Notes: generated by a model from the sequence alone, not told the origin. Counted from the first letter of the stretch, positions 12,179 to 26,100 are shown. The stretch: DNA of 64,000 nt from Paraescarpia echinospica (GCA_020002185.1 CM034534.1:62062382-62126381); one strand, 5' to 3'. Program-made: numbers and translations.

Positions 12179-15100
12179 CTTTGGCTAAGAACATCAAACT
12201 GCCCATGTGTGACTTTGTGTGTCTGCCTATCTGGCCATCTGATAGGTGATCCGTCTGGTTGTCTGTGTGTATGATTTGTATCATCTGTTTTTGTATATTC
12301 TCCTGTGTATCTTCTGTAACCTTTGTATACTTTGAAGCTGTTGTGCATATATGCATCTGAAGTTCCACTGGTTCATGAATATCAAAGTGGTGTTTTGCTA
12401 CATTTGGTTCCCACAAAGGAGAAGCAAGGGGACTCCTGTATTAGGTTTGTCTTTTTATGCAAGCTTATCAGACAAGAGGGAAAGTCTGATGAAAATCGTT
12501 CTCTCCATCTGATTAGTAATGAGATTTTCATCCAGTTTTTGCGACCTGTATTTAATTGAATTCAGGGGCATGTTTCACCTATACTTTCAGCAGAGTATTG
12601 TACCATTTTTCTGCTGCTATTACCAGAATTTCAAAGTCATGTTTCCACCTGGACTTTAAGGTCATGGGGGTTTAGTTAGTGTTGCCAAACAATTATCTTG
12701 TATATTTTTATATTTTTATACAGAGCATGGCAGGGATTTTGAGTTTATGTAGAGTGTGGTCAACATAATTTGACATTGATTAGGATAGGTGGATATACTG
12801 TGGAGATCTCAGGTAGAAGATATTTAGCTCAGATGAGAGTCTTTCATACAGGCTCTGGTCTTTGGTTTATATATATATATATATATATTAATTGAGGATT
12901 CTGTTTTATAAATATAATAAAAAGTTAAAATTAAGTATCAAATTTATCCCATAATGCCTACCATGTGTCACAGTATCCTGTGTGACAACGAAGATGACAC
13001 TCGCATGACCTGGCAAATATAATGCTAAAATGAATCAATATTTTGAGATGGTTACCATGTCAACTGTTGATAAGGGTTGACAATTTTTTTTTTTTAAACA
13101 TGGAAAAATATTTTTTTGGAAAATGACTGATTATACTAGGACAACAAAAGTTGAGATGATCTATAGCATGTCAAAAGCATCAGATTTTTTTCGGCGTCAC
13201 ATGTACTTGTTAGTTATTATTTATCCAAAAGTACACTTTCCAAATAGTTTTGTACAATTCATGCACCAGGCAGTTTTATACATTTACAACAGTCATACAA
13301 AATTTATTTATGTATAAATTAAAACTTTGAATTAATCGGTTCAATGTAAAAAAAACTAATTGTTTCCTAAAAATCGCTCTCGTGTGTCGTTCATTCCAAG
13401 TACTTTTGGAACAGCCAATAGGATGTGAGGGCCCTCACGTGCTCCTTGCACAGAATCATTTTATTAGTCATTTATCGCTTATAAATTCACCTGAGTCAAA
13501 ATATAGGTGAACCAAAATGTAAACAAGGACTGTCATCCCAGTAGTGAGAGAACTAATTACCTTGATGTGTATGTTTGAGACGTCAATGAATGCTATCGCA
13601 GGTGTCTTCTCCACCTGTCCACCTGACACATCAAGTTCTGTCATCTATGTCAACAAGAGTTGTCATTTGTGTCAACACTTATTGATACTTTTGGCCATTC
13701 ACCATGCATTTGGGGCGCTTGAGAAATAATTAATGCAGTCACATCTGGCATGGTGTGAGACAGGTGTCATGTGACCTGTCATGTGACATGTATCACTTGT
13801 GTCTTGTCACAATGCTGTCATATCACATTTCATATCAAAAGACAGTCAGAAATTATCTAAGCATTTAATTTACAAAGAAACCCTAATTAGTTCTAAGAAA
13901 CTGTTTAACTTGTCGGTTGTGACAGCTAGCACTGTTTAATTATATTAAATTAAATCAATTACTGCTACTTAGACATTTTCATTTCACATGCAAGTACACT
14001 TTTAAATGTTCAAGTCAATTACACTGTTTATATCACAATTACACGTGCATTATGCAGTACCAATAATCAATTGTATGTAAAAACTGCGGAATCTGGATGT
14101 ATATTTTTCAAATATACTGTACTGTTTTTATCTGTAAATTTATTCCTTTTTTTATCGGGACATACTGATTGATTGTCTGAAATAAACCTATATTGTATTA
14201 TATTATATAAATATATTAAGTATGTGTAAATTTACTATATTTTCCTGTGATCTGATATATGAACACCATGTGGCTACATTTGACATGATAGATGTTGTAA
14301 AAAAACAAACTCAGAATTATGTTACATGCTAACCAGCTCATGACAAGAATATACCCTTTGTTAAGTTAGTGAATATTACACAGTTGATATGCAATTTTTT
14401 ATTGATGCAGCATTTATCCCATAGTCCTCGGAGTGCAAACCTTAGGCATAGTCCTCGGGCAAAGTCCTCGAGTCACCTGTTGTCAATGAGGAAGAGCCTA
14501 TAGGCAAGAATCAGTCAAATACTGGGTCACCAATAATGCAGTCTGATTGGTTGAATACTAGGGCACCAAGAGTGCTGATTGGTTAACTTGGATGTTGTCA
14601 TTTGCATAATGGTTCATATCAGTTTAAATCACAGGAATTTTGCTGATACATGTTGAGTGTTTTTAATGTGTCTCAACAATACTTGGACCTAGTTGATGAT
14701 CCTTTTGAATATGGATTAGTAATAATAACAAACTTCTATCATGTCTAAATCCTGTGGAATCTGAGCTAATAGGTCCAGCAAACTGGAATCATTAAGCATT
14801 GTAGTATGAACAAAAATGTAAAACTGCAAACCACATCATAAAAGTGAGGCAATGCCAGAGATTTAGGGGGGAAATTACACTTTGAAAAAACTACTTTCAT
14901 TTTTTGAAGAATGTAGCTGTAGTCTCAGATGTTTTAAACATAAACATCAGGGATAGGCACTTCACTGTTTCATCTTAAAGACAGGCAAAATGGGTTGAAA
15001 AAATTGCCCACATGAGAACAATTGTGTTGATGTCATGCAGATTTCCAACAAAACATGGCAGATTTTGTTAAATATAGGTTTTGTAACCTGATAGATAGCA

Positions 15101-15835
15101 CCACTCATTCAGAATATGAATGCTATCAGTCGACCAACCAGTAAATATGTATACAGATTTGTAAGGGTTTACTCAGCATTTCAAGTCAAAAATATGGATT
15201 TCTACCAAAAAAACAAGGGGCACATCTGCAGGTGGATTCGAATAAAGGGTTCTCCAGATTGACTGTCTGGTGATCTACCCCCCCCCACCATCCATTACAG
15301 CACCCCACATATATTACATTTGAGTGACATATAGTCACTGATAAGGCTGTCTGGCAGGCACCCCTTTTTCTGTCTAGAGCAGGGTTGTTGACAATTGCAA
15401 CAAAGGCTGTTTTCCTGTGGGAGGAATCATTAGCTGGAGGTTGTCTATTATTGCCCTGCTGTGTAGAGTGAATATGATGAATGTGACTGTCAACACCGGG
15501 AGACTTGTATCATTACTGTTTACCTTCACACCACAGGCAAAGTGGCGGTTATTAATGAGCCTAGGGGTGGATAACTAATTGGACAGCTATCCCCTTGTAT
15601 GTGGGAGCCAACAAACTAGAGGGTAGGGGGTAAATGTACATATTCCAGTATCGAATTTGGGTAATTATTTCTGCGAAACACCCGTAGATTTGAGGTATCT
15701 AGGATGTGTCAGTTATCGTTCCTGGTTAGATTACAAAACAGTTAAATGGGTTTATTACTTGTGTAGTTATAAATAAACCATAGTTTTTAATATAATTTCA
15801 TAGTTTACCTGTTTATGAGTAGTGATCTTTGTTTT
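12179..15835. other. Non-coding stretch
   Basis: It holds a TA microsatellite (12871), a local AGTCCTCGG repeat (14422-14471), and otherwise AT-rich unique sequence with no convincing exon. Confidence 0.55.
12871..12892. repeat. TA dinucleotide microsatellite
   Basis: An uninterrupted run of TA, about 10 units. A similar short run lies near 43174-43192. Confidence 0.85.
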
Positions 15836-15962
15836 CAATATACATCCCATACAATGTACGTACACAGTGTGTACATAATATACACCCCGTACAATATATG
15901 TACACAGTGGATACATAATATACACCCCATACAATGTATGTACACAGTGGATACATAATATT
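15836..15962. repeat. About 40-bp tandem repeat, three copies
   Basis: The unit carries CCCATACAATGTATGTACAC then AGTGGATACATAATATAC. Three copies differ at a few bases. Confidence 0.8.
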
Positions 15963-16455
15963 CAGGGCAAAATATTCAGTTTAAACAGATAATGATCAAA
16001 TTATATTAAGCAATTATGGCTGATTTAAACAGATTTTGAGTGTTTTATATCTTAAATGGACTTGTAATTTTGTGATATTCCTGGCAGTGTTTGAATTTGG
16101 CTTTCTTTCTTTGAAATTGCTTTTCAGAAGTTGTGGCAAAACATCAACTTTCTATGTAGGGGTAAATTGAACAAGACTTCGCGCCTAAGTCCCAGTTGGC
16201 TTTGCCAATTCAACTATGTACCAAGAGAAAACAGTTGAAATACCGAGTTAATATGGCTGCGCCCTGTTCCAAGTTACCTGCCAAATTTATCCATGTTCAG
16301 AAATAAGCAACAATATTGGAAAATAATAGTACAACGGTAAAACACAGATGTTAAATGGACAAGAAAGTGTTTGGTTTATTGAGAATCAGACTTACTATCC
16401 TTCTGAGATGTTTGTCAGTTTTGTTTTTAAACATATTCTCGCTGATAGCATATAA

Positions 16456-16668
16456 CTAAGATCAAGCTAGTGTGTGCATATATGTGCCATGCGTGTATGC
16501 CTAAATGTGCCATGCGTGTATTCCTAAATGTGTTTGTGTTACTAATTATAATATGTAGGACTGTGTGTGTTTGTTTGTGTGTTTGTGTGTGTGTGCATAT
16601 GCATCTGTGTGTCTGTGTTTGTTTGTGTGTGCATGCATGCGTGCATGCGTGTGTGTGTATGTTAAGGT
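16456..16668. repeat. 27-bp repeat followed by TG-rich microsatellite
   Basis: GTGCCATGCGTGTATGCCTAA is repeated twice, then an interrupted TG tract (16560-16665) leads into the 43-bp array. Confidence 0.75.
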
Positions 16669-16691
16669 TTTCCTCCTATACAGTTAGTATC

Positions 16692-17789
16692 TCGGGTGCC
16701 AAATTGTCAGGGATTAACCTACGACATTTCCATCTGGGGTGCCAAACTGTCAGGGATTAACCTACGACACTTCCATCTGGGGTGCCAAACTGTCAAGGAT
16801 TAACCTACGACACTTCCATCTGGGGTGCCAAACTGTCAGGGATTAACCTACGACACTTCCATCTGGGGTGCCAAACTGTCAGGGATTAACCTACGACACT
16901 TCCATCTGGGGTGCCAAACTGTCAGGGATTAACCTACGACACTTCCATCTGGGGTGCCAAACTGTCAAGGATTAACCTACGACACTTCCATCTGGGGTGC
17001 CAAACTGTCAGGGATTAACCTACGACACTTCCATCTGGGGTGCCAAACTGTCAGGGATTAACCTACGACACTTCCATCTGGGGTGCCAAACTGTCAAGGA
17101 TTAACCTACGACACTTCCATCTGGGGTGCCAAACTGTCAGGGATTAACCTACGACACTTCCATCTGGGGTGCCAAACTGTCAGGGATGAACCTACGACAC
17201 TTCCATCTGGGGTGCCAAACTGTCAAGGATTAACCTACGACATTTCCATCTGGGGTGCCAAACTGTCAGGGATTAACCTACGACACTTCCATCTGGGGTG
17301 CGAAACTGTCAGGGATTAACCTACGACACTTCCATCTGGGGTGCCAAACTGTCAAGGATTAACCTACGACACTTCCATCTGGGGTGCCAAACTGTCAGGG
17401 ATTAACCTACGACACTTCCATCTGGGGTGCCAAACTGTCAGGGATGAACCTACGACACTTCCATCTGGGGTGCCAAACTGTCAAGGATTAACCTACGACA
17501 TTTCCATCTGGGGTGCCAAACTGTCAGGGATTAACCTACGACACTTCCATCTGGGGTGCGAAACTGTCAGGGATTAACCTACGACACTTCCATCTGGGGT
17601 GCCAAACTGTCAAGGATTAACCTACGACACTTCCATCTGGGGTGCCAAACTGTCAGGGATTAACCTACGACACTTCCATCTCGGGTGCCAAACTGTCAGG
17701 GATTAACCTACAACATTCCCATCTGGGGTGCCAAACTGTCAGGGATTAACCTACGACACTTCCATCTGGGGTGCCAAACTGTCAGGGAC
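16692..17789. repeat. 43-bp minisatellite, about 25 copies, with higher-order units
   Basis: The unit holds GGGATTAACCTACGACACTT and CCATCTGGGGTGCCAAACTG. Variants (CAAGG for CAGGG, ATGAACC for ATTAACC, GCGAAAC for GCCAAAC, ACATTT for ACACTT) recur in the same order every six units, giving a 258-bp higher-order repeat (17083-17340, 17341-17598). Confidence 0.95.
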
Positions 17790-18749
17790 AAAGAAAAGTA
17801 ATGCATTTATTTCTTAATAAATAATCTCACATTTATGATTACATTATGTTTTCACAAATGTTGGTCGTCAGGGCGGTTATTCAAACCTGCTGTCACATTA
17901 GAGTTAGCCATTGAATCTTTTAAGTTTGTAATCTTGTAGATATTTAGAGAACACTGATGTGTATCACGAACAGTTGTAGTTACATGGTGAAATAAAAGAT
18001 ATGTCAGACACATGTGATATTTACAAAAAACTAGACATGGATTTATAATAGTGTGATTTGGCAAGTTAAATGGAAATGGTCACTGCCAAGGACACTGGGT
18101 GGGCAGTATCGAATGGAAGTGATCCGTACAATCACCGGTCAACTTTCACCAACTGTGACTTAGGTTGTCTGCACAGTCGATCAAGATGTGACCATAACAA
18201 AACAGTGCAATACACATAATCAGTTATTGTTAAGATATCTACTGAAAGGATCAAATCCAAATCTATAATCAATAGTGATAGGAATGTGGGTGGAGTAGAT
18301 AAGGAAAGATTTCAGAACAATCTGCATTGAACCTGTAGGCGTACTTACCTGTTTATGCAACGGAAATGTGTACTGTGCTTTGTATTCACATAAATATCAC
18401 AGTGGGATATACGCTATGCGGGTGTAATCTTTGCATTGACATTACCATAAATTGCCTGATACAAACTACTCATGGAGTGTGAGGAACAAATATTTTGAAA
18501 AAATGGGAGAAGATAAAGTAGGTCATTGCTCTGTCGTTACATATGCCTCATGATAGACTCCCTTACTTAACTATTGTGTTTATTCCTTACCACATGTTGG
18601 TTTCTATTAGCGCTGTCATTTGTGCTGCTAGTGCATAGGCACTACTAGACTGTCATGTGACCACTGGTAGAGGTAGGGTAGAGGGGGGCTAAGACAAAGT
18701 AGATGTCACTGTTTAGAATATTGTAGTCAAGAAGCTTCACATGTAATAG

Positions 18750-18935
18750 CTGATGACAGGTGATGAATGACAAGTCAGGTGAAAGGACAGGTGATAGGAC
18801 ATGGGACTGTGGTTATAACAACAATAATAACAATGACATGGTGACAGGACAGGTGACATGACAATGACATGGTGACATAGTGACAAGACAGGCGGCATGG
18901 CAATAGAACAGGTGACATGGTGACAAGACAGTATC
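18750..18935. repeat. Degenerate GACAGGTGACATG-type short repeats
   Basis: Words such as GACAGGTGATAGGACATGG and GGACAGGTGACATGACAATG recur without a fixed period. The 66-codon minus frame across it is an artefact. Confidence 0.65.
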
Positions 18936-19015
18936 AAGTCATTTTGGTTTCATTTCCTGACTACAGAAACTAGTTTAGCTGCAGTGACAGCCGCCAGTAA
19001 TACAGAGCCACAGCA

Positions 19016-21067
19016 CAGAGTGTACACACAGGATACAACACCAACCAGGAATGTACAATGAACACACATAGTGTACACACAGGATACAACACCAACCAGG
19101 AATGTACAATGAACACACACAGTGTACACACAGGATACAACACCAACCAGGAATGTACAATGAACACACACAGTGTTCACACAGGATACAACACCAACCA
19201 GGAATGTACAATGAACACACATAGTGTACACACAGGATACAACACCAACTAGGAATGTACAATGAACACACACAGTGTACACACAGGATACAACACCAAC
19301 CAGGAATGTACAATGAACACACACAGTGTTCACACAGGATACAACATCAACCAGGAATGTACAATGAACACACACAGTGTTCACACAGGATACAACACCA
19401 ACCAGGAATGTACAATAAACACACACAGTGTACACACAGGATACAACACCAACCAGGAATGTACAATGAACACACATAGTGTACACACAGGATACAACAC
19501 CAACCAGGAATGTACAATGAACACACACAGTGTACACACAGGTTACAACACCAACCAGGAATGTACAATGAACACACACAGTGTACACACAGGATACAAC
19601 ACCAACCAGGAATGTACAATGAACACACACAGTATTCACACAGGATACAACACCAACCAGGAATGTACAATGAACACACACAGTGTACACACAGGATACA
19701 ACACCAACCAGGAATGTACAATGAACACACACAGTGTACACACAGGTTACAACACCAACCAGGAATGTACAATGAACACACACAGTGTACACACAGGATA
19801 CAACACCAACCAGGAATGTACAATGAACACACACAGTGTTCACACAGGATACAACACCAACCAGGAATGTACAATAAACACACACAGTGTACACACAGGA
19901 TACAATACCAACCAGGAATGTACACTGAACACACACACTGTACACACAGGATACAACATCAACCAGGAATGTACAATGAACACACACACAGTGTACACAC
20001 AGGATACAACACCAACCAGGAATGTACAATGAACACACACACTGTACACACATGATACAACATCAACCAGGAATGTACAATGAACACACACAGTGTACAC
20101 ACAGGATACAACACCAACCAGGAATGTACAGTGAACACACACACTGTACACACATGATACAACATCAACCAGGAATGTACAATAAACACACACAGTGTAC
20201 ACACAGGATACAACACCAACCAGGAATGTACAATGAACACACACAGTATTCACACAGGATACAACACCAACCAGGAATGTACAATGAACACACACAGTGT
20301 ACACACAGGATACAACACCAACCAGGAATGTACAATGAACACACACAGTGTACACACAGGTTACAACACCAACCAGGAATGTACAATGAACACACACACT
20401 GTACACACATGATACAACATCAACCAGGAATGTACAATGAACACACACAGTATTCACACAGGATACAACACCAACCAGGAATGTACAATGAACACACACA
20501 GTGTACACACAGGATACAACACCAACCAGGAATGTACAATGAACACACACAGTGTACACACACGATACAACACCAACCAGGAATGTACAATGAACACACA
20601 CAGTGTACACACAGGATACAACACCAACCAGGAATGTACAATGAACACACACAGTGTTCACACAGGATACAACACCAACCAGGAATGTACAATAAACACA
20701 CACAGTGTACACACAGGATACAATACCAACCAGGAATGTACACTGAACACACACACTGTACACACAGGATACAACATCAACCAGGAATGTACAATGAACA
20801 CACACACAGTGTACACACAGGATACAACACCAACCAGGAATGTACAATGAACACACACACTGTACACACATGATACAACATCAACCAGGAATGTACAATA
20901 AACACACACAGTGTACACACAGGATACAACACCAACCAGGAATGTACAGTGAACACACACAGTGTACTCACAGGATACAACACCAACCAGGAATGTACAG
21001 TGAACACACACACTTTACACACAGGATACAACACCAACCAGGAATGTACAGTGAACACACACAGTGT
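19016..21067. repeat. 51-bp minisatellite, about 40 copies, with an 818-bp higher-order repeat
   Basis: The unit contains CAGGATACAACACCAACCAG and GAATGTACAATGAACACAC. It is 51 bp, so frames stay open for hundreds of codons on both strands without being genes. A block near 19740-20053 recurs at 20558-20871 (shift 818 bp) with the same variants, including a two-base CA insertion. Confidence 0.95.
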
Positions 21068-21092
21068 CTTGACAGTGGTTACTTACATATAC

Positions 21093-21281
21093 TTAGTGCT
21101 TTTCATGCCCACTGGCACATAAAGCGGAAACAAGGGTCCTCCACCTCTTCCTGTCTGTTGCCTGTTGTCCCAGCGTAGATGTAGTTCTTTGAGTTCTTTT
21201 TCTAAAGTCCAGGTTTCTTTGGGTCGGATCTTGACTGTGTAGCCAACCATTATATCCTGCCACTGTCACTACATGTCCCAT
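21093..21281 (-). pseudogene. Possible LINE reverse-transcriptase C-terminal fragment
   Basis: A 62-codon minus frame ends DRKRWRTLVSALCASGHEKH, a style I associate with the last residues of invertebrate LINE proteins. It sits beside the end of the 51-bp array and a TTAATTAATTAATT stretch. No RT core is seen next to it. A chance frame is possible. Confidence 0.4.
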
Positions 21282-22870
21282 TAATTAATTAATTAACACT
21301 TATAGCATTGTTGTATTTTTTCTTCTAATTTTGCAGGCTTGTCGTAGGGATATCATAAATAGATAGGAGAACTAAAGAACAAAAACTAATGTTACGGTGT
21401 AGGTTAGATAGCAGAATGTAATAAAAACTATTCATTCTCATACAGATAAAGGAGTGGAACAAATTGGTTGTAGATTGAGTAAATGTTTGCAGCAGGAATG
21501 TGTTTAAAAAAAATTGACAGTTATCTCAGATGGGTAGATTTCTAAAAATGGTCAACAGTGTTGGTCTCTCGATATACCAAAGACTTCCATATGCATTTGC
21601 CGTGTGTTGTTTCTTCTAGATTGCAGTATTGTTAAATATTGCAGAATATCCCAGGGTCGAAAATTGCAGGTTTCTTCCTTGACGGACGGAGGCAGTCGGA
21701 CAGGTGCTGGGGTTTTTGCAGTGGAGGGTGGGGAAGTGTTATTGGTCTTATCGAGTCCCCGCTGGGTTCCAGTTGAAGACATCCAGGGTCTATTCAGTTG
21801 GGTGCGCCCGTAGTCACAGGTGTCTGCCGGTGACAAGGACATGTTTTGTGGTAGTGTACCTGCATTGTCTGGCCTGCTCTCAGTCTATGTAAGACGATTA
21901 CGATGTTGAGTCATCACTGTCCCCGAGTAAGGGGCATAGAACCAGTATCCCAGTCTGAGACATTGCTATTAATAACTTTTACGCAAGCCTTGCGTGTGCT
22001 CAGGGAACTAAGTCAAAGAGCTAATAAGGAAATCCACCATTAAACAGAATCTGTTGTGAAATTTAAGGAGTATTTTAAAAATGAAAAAAAAAAAATTGTG
22101 ACACCGGTGAAAATGTCCCAGTGCCACACCCTGGTGTTGACAGTTTTCAGTATACAAGATCACTGTTAACAAGCAAAATGTATTATTAAAAGCAAAGTTG
22201 AGTGTAAGAGGTCATAAGACTGTCAGTGAAGCGAGCCCCTGAGGCTGATGTGGTGGCTGATTTGAGTAGTGCTGATGGATGTAATCTATCAATGTAGAAT
22301 CTAGTCTTTGGGAGTTACATCGTCTGGTATACAGGATGTAGACTCAGGCCCATTATAGTGCAGTGAGGTGGAACTACGATTAAACAACGATAGCATGTCT
22401 CCTTCTGGTGTTCTCCATTCATGACATAACTGCTCTTGGATGTCTTAAAGGATGACGTCAACAGTTGAATAGCATTTGCAGATTTTCAACAGTATTTTAG
22501 TCCTGCACCGATCAGTCCCCCTTCCAGTGTAGTCATCCCAAATGTTTTTTGTCCAGTGTTTTTCTTTTTTGGTATTTACCTTTTGCATTTTGTAATTACT
22601 TATATAATGCTCTTTTCAGTAAATGTGTAGTATTTTACAAATGAGCGCCATGTATGCAGCCTGTGGTCTGTATAATGCATTACTGATGGAGGAAGTTTTA
22701 TTAAACTTAATTTGAGACCATCATAGCAAAACATGCACATCCAAGGGATGATTTTTAATCCAATCAAATAAAACTGTACCACTTTTTTGTCTGAAATAAA
22801 AATTTTACTATTATATTATTATTATAGCAATCAGTATCCATGAGGTTAAAGTAATTTTTGTCTGTTTCAG
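21282..22870. other. Intron sequence before visible exon 1
   Basis: A less AT-rich patch at 21650-21900 has 69- and 96-codon frames on opposite strands but no recognisable motif. It ends in the TTGTCTGTTTCAG acceptor of exon 1. Confidence 0.5.
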
Positions 22871-23117
22871 AATCCACAAGTTGTACAGATCCCGCAGCCC
22901 CAAAGAGTGGGGCAGATCATAGATCCGCCTGTCAGACAGATCATTGATCCACCTGTCAGACAGATCACGAATCATCAGGAAGCAGGAGAGATCGTGGAGC
23001 AGCAGACAGTGAGAGAGATCCTAGAGAAGCTGGGCTCCGGACTCCACGAGACGGAGCTCTGGGCGCTGTGTACGGAGTGTGTTCACGCTCTACAACGCAG
23101 CGGCACACAGGCACTAC
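22871..23117 (+). CDS. KNDC1: KNDC1 visible exon 1: linker and KIND start
   Basis: The acceptor is TCTGTTTCAG and the donor CTAC|GTGAGT; the exon starts in phase 0 and ends with one base over. It encodes a Gln/Pro linker with two copies of QIIDPPVR (a 24-nt in-frame tandem repeat at 22913-22960), then the KIND start (VREILEKLGSGLHETELWAL). No ATG fits as a start, and the acceptor implies upstream exons. Confidence 0.88.
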
Positions 23118-26100
23118 GTGAGTAGCTCTCAAGTGGAGGTAGAATTAGAAGTGTTTCCTGTCTGGGTGGTCAGGGACACATCAAGGTCATGAAGGAAGTT
23201 GTTTGTGTTAGCGGAATGTTTACCTTAAAATGTTAATGATATCGTTAGTTAATTAATTCTTCTTCTTCTATGTGCCATGTCTGTCACAGGCATTGGCGAT
23301 CATGGCCCTCCATACCGCACGGTCATGTGTAGTTTGTAGCAGTTCTGTTGTGCTCCTTCCACACAATGTTGAGAGACTATCTATTATTTTTATTCTCTGG
23401 CATCCTCTGGATCTTTTTCCTTCTATCTTTCCTGTTGTTACTATTTGTTCTAACTTTTTCTTTCTCGTGACATGGCCTATAAATCATGCTTCTTGTGTTC
23501 TAACTTTGTTGATGATCTTTCTTTTTGATTTGGCTGTCCTAAGGATGACTTCATTGCTTTGCTTTGCAGTCTATGGCACTCGCAGCATTCGTCTTAAGAA
23601 CCACATTTCAGTGGCTTCTATGTTTTTTTGTGATCTTTTGGTTATTGTCCAGGATTCACATCCATATAGCAATATGGGCTCTATGTAACATTGCAGTACA
23701 TGTTTTCTCACTTCATTTGATATATTTTTATTTGTTAAAATGTTTTTCATGTGGTGAAAAGCTGTTTTGGCTTGAGCAATTCTTCTCTTTATCTCATCGT
23801 TGCATCGACCGTCGTATGTTATTAGTGATCCCAGATAGTTAAACGTTCGGACTTGCTTCAAAACAGTGCCATATGCTATCACGTTGCATGTTGGAGTGTC
23901 ATTTTTCTTTGAGATGACCATGATTTCTGTTTTCTTTTTGTTCAGGGACAGACCTTTTTTCTCACTTTCCCTTATTACTGTATCTAGCATCTGTTGTAGA
24001 TCTATTTCGTTCTCAGCAATCAGTACCGTGTTGTCTGCATATTGTAAATAATTCATGTTGTATCCCCCTACTTGAATGCCTGGCATATCTTCTAATGTGC
24101 GTAAGATAATCTCACTGTATAGTGAAAAGAGATCGGGTGATAGGACACACCCTTGTCTTACACCACGTTTTATTTCTTGAAATTTACTGATGTCATTTTC
24201 TATTCGTATTGCTGCTGTTTGTTCCCAGTACAGATTTCTCACAACTCTCAGATCTTTCCCATCAATGTTCAAACTTTCCAGCATTGATATGATTTCTTCA
24301 TGACGAACTCTGTCAAATGCCTTTGTGTAATCAATAAAACATACATACAGATCTTTCTGCACTTCCAGTGCTCTCTCAATCAGTGTTCGTAGGATGTATA
24401 TTGCATTACTTGTACCTTTATCTTCTACAAATCCACATTGTTCTTCAGCAATTTCTGGCTTTATTTTGTTTCTCATTCTGGTCATAATAATTTTAAGCAA
24501 CATCTTGGTGAAGTGACTCATGAGACTAATTGTACGGTGTAGTTCACATTCAATCGCACATGGTTTCTTTGGTATTGCTACAAAAATGGATCTGGATAAA
24601 TCAGTTGGTATTCGTCCGCTGTCATATATTTTGTTCAAGAAGTCTGTTACTATATCAATACCAAATTCCTCTAAACACTCAATCATTTCAATGGTAATAT
24701 TATCTGGTCCAGCAGCTTTTCCCTTTTTCATTGATCTGATGGTTTTTCGAACCTCGTCCTTCAATATAGGAGGACCATCAAAGTTCTTCTTAATTGATGG
24801 TCTTTCACCCCTTTCATCATTGTACAGTTCACCAATATATTCTGACCATCTCTCGAGTATTTTGTCTTTGTCCATTATTATGTTTCCTTCTTTAGATTTC
24901 AGGCAACCTGTAGCTGAGCATGTTCTTTTCCCTGTGATTTCTCTTATTCTAGCATGCATGGATTTTGTGTCATGCTTATTCTTCTGTTAAATTTCTTTGC
25001 ATTTTTCATTAAGCCATTCCTCTTTCGCTAGATTACATTTGGCCGTTATATCCTTGTTCATTGCTACATATGCATCATGATTTTGCTTAATTTTCCTCCT
25101 TTCATCCATCAACTTTAGAATATCGTCAGTCATCCATTTTTTCTTTGCTTTTCTGCATTGCCTAGGAATAGTTTCTTCTGCAGCCTGTGTTATTGATTCC
25201 TTCATTTGTTCCCATTGGTCGTCCACATCTTGAATGTCATTCAGAACATTGAAACTGTTTTGTACTGCTACATTGAATTATTCTTTGATCGCTGAATCTG
25301 ATTTTAGTATATTCATGTCTAGTTTCAGGTTCCTTGTTGCTCTTTTCCTTTTCTTCAGTTTCAGTCGGAACTTGGCTTGCACTGTCACATAGTCGCAATC
25401 GCAGTCTGCCACGGGAAAGGTTTTTGCCACCAGTAGGGCATTTCTAAATCTTTTACTGACCAGAATATAATCAATTTGGTTCCGTGTACAGTCTCCTGGA
25501 CTTTTCCAAGTCCAAAGTCTTCTTGGGTGTTGTTGGAACCAGGTGTTTCCTACAATCATGTCATGAGATTGTGCCCACTCTATTAGTTTATCTCCTCTCT
25601 CATTTCTGCTCCCCAGGCCATATGGTCCAACTGTCTTCGCATCTTCCCTCACCAACTTTAGCATTAAAGTCTCCCATAACTATTACAATCTCCTGTGATT
25701 TGCAATGTGATTTTGCTAATTCAAGATCATTATAAAATGTCTCGTGCTCTTCATCAGATTTGTCTGCGGTTGGTGCGTACACTTGTATGATGTTAATGTT
25801 AAATGGTTTGCCACTGATTTTCACCAAGAGGATGCGATCCGATATGGTCCAGTATCCTAGTAAGCATTAATTAATTAATTAACTAGTATCCTAGTAAGCA
25901 TTAATTAATTAATTAACTAGTATCCTAGTTAATTAATTAATAGCATTAATGTTTAGAAGACATTCTACTATGCTGTCGAAGTAATACCAATAATAATTAA
26001 AATCTTATATAGTGCTGTTTCGGGGTTTGGTTCTGTTCAAAGTGGTTTACAAAAAGTTAACAAAAAGAAGATTCTTCAAATTGTCAATCTTCTGTGCCAC

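Noticed and set aside
16692..17789. Possible CRISPR-like array
   Set aside because: Units are contiguous with no unique spacers, and the DNA is eukaryotic.
18950..21011. Long Cys/Val-rich frames (up to 367 codons, minus strand) and His/Thr/Asn-rich frames on the plus strand
   Set aside because: They exist only because the repeat unit is 51 bp and lacks stops in these frames; several frames on both strands are open at once, with no splice or start context.
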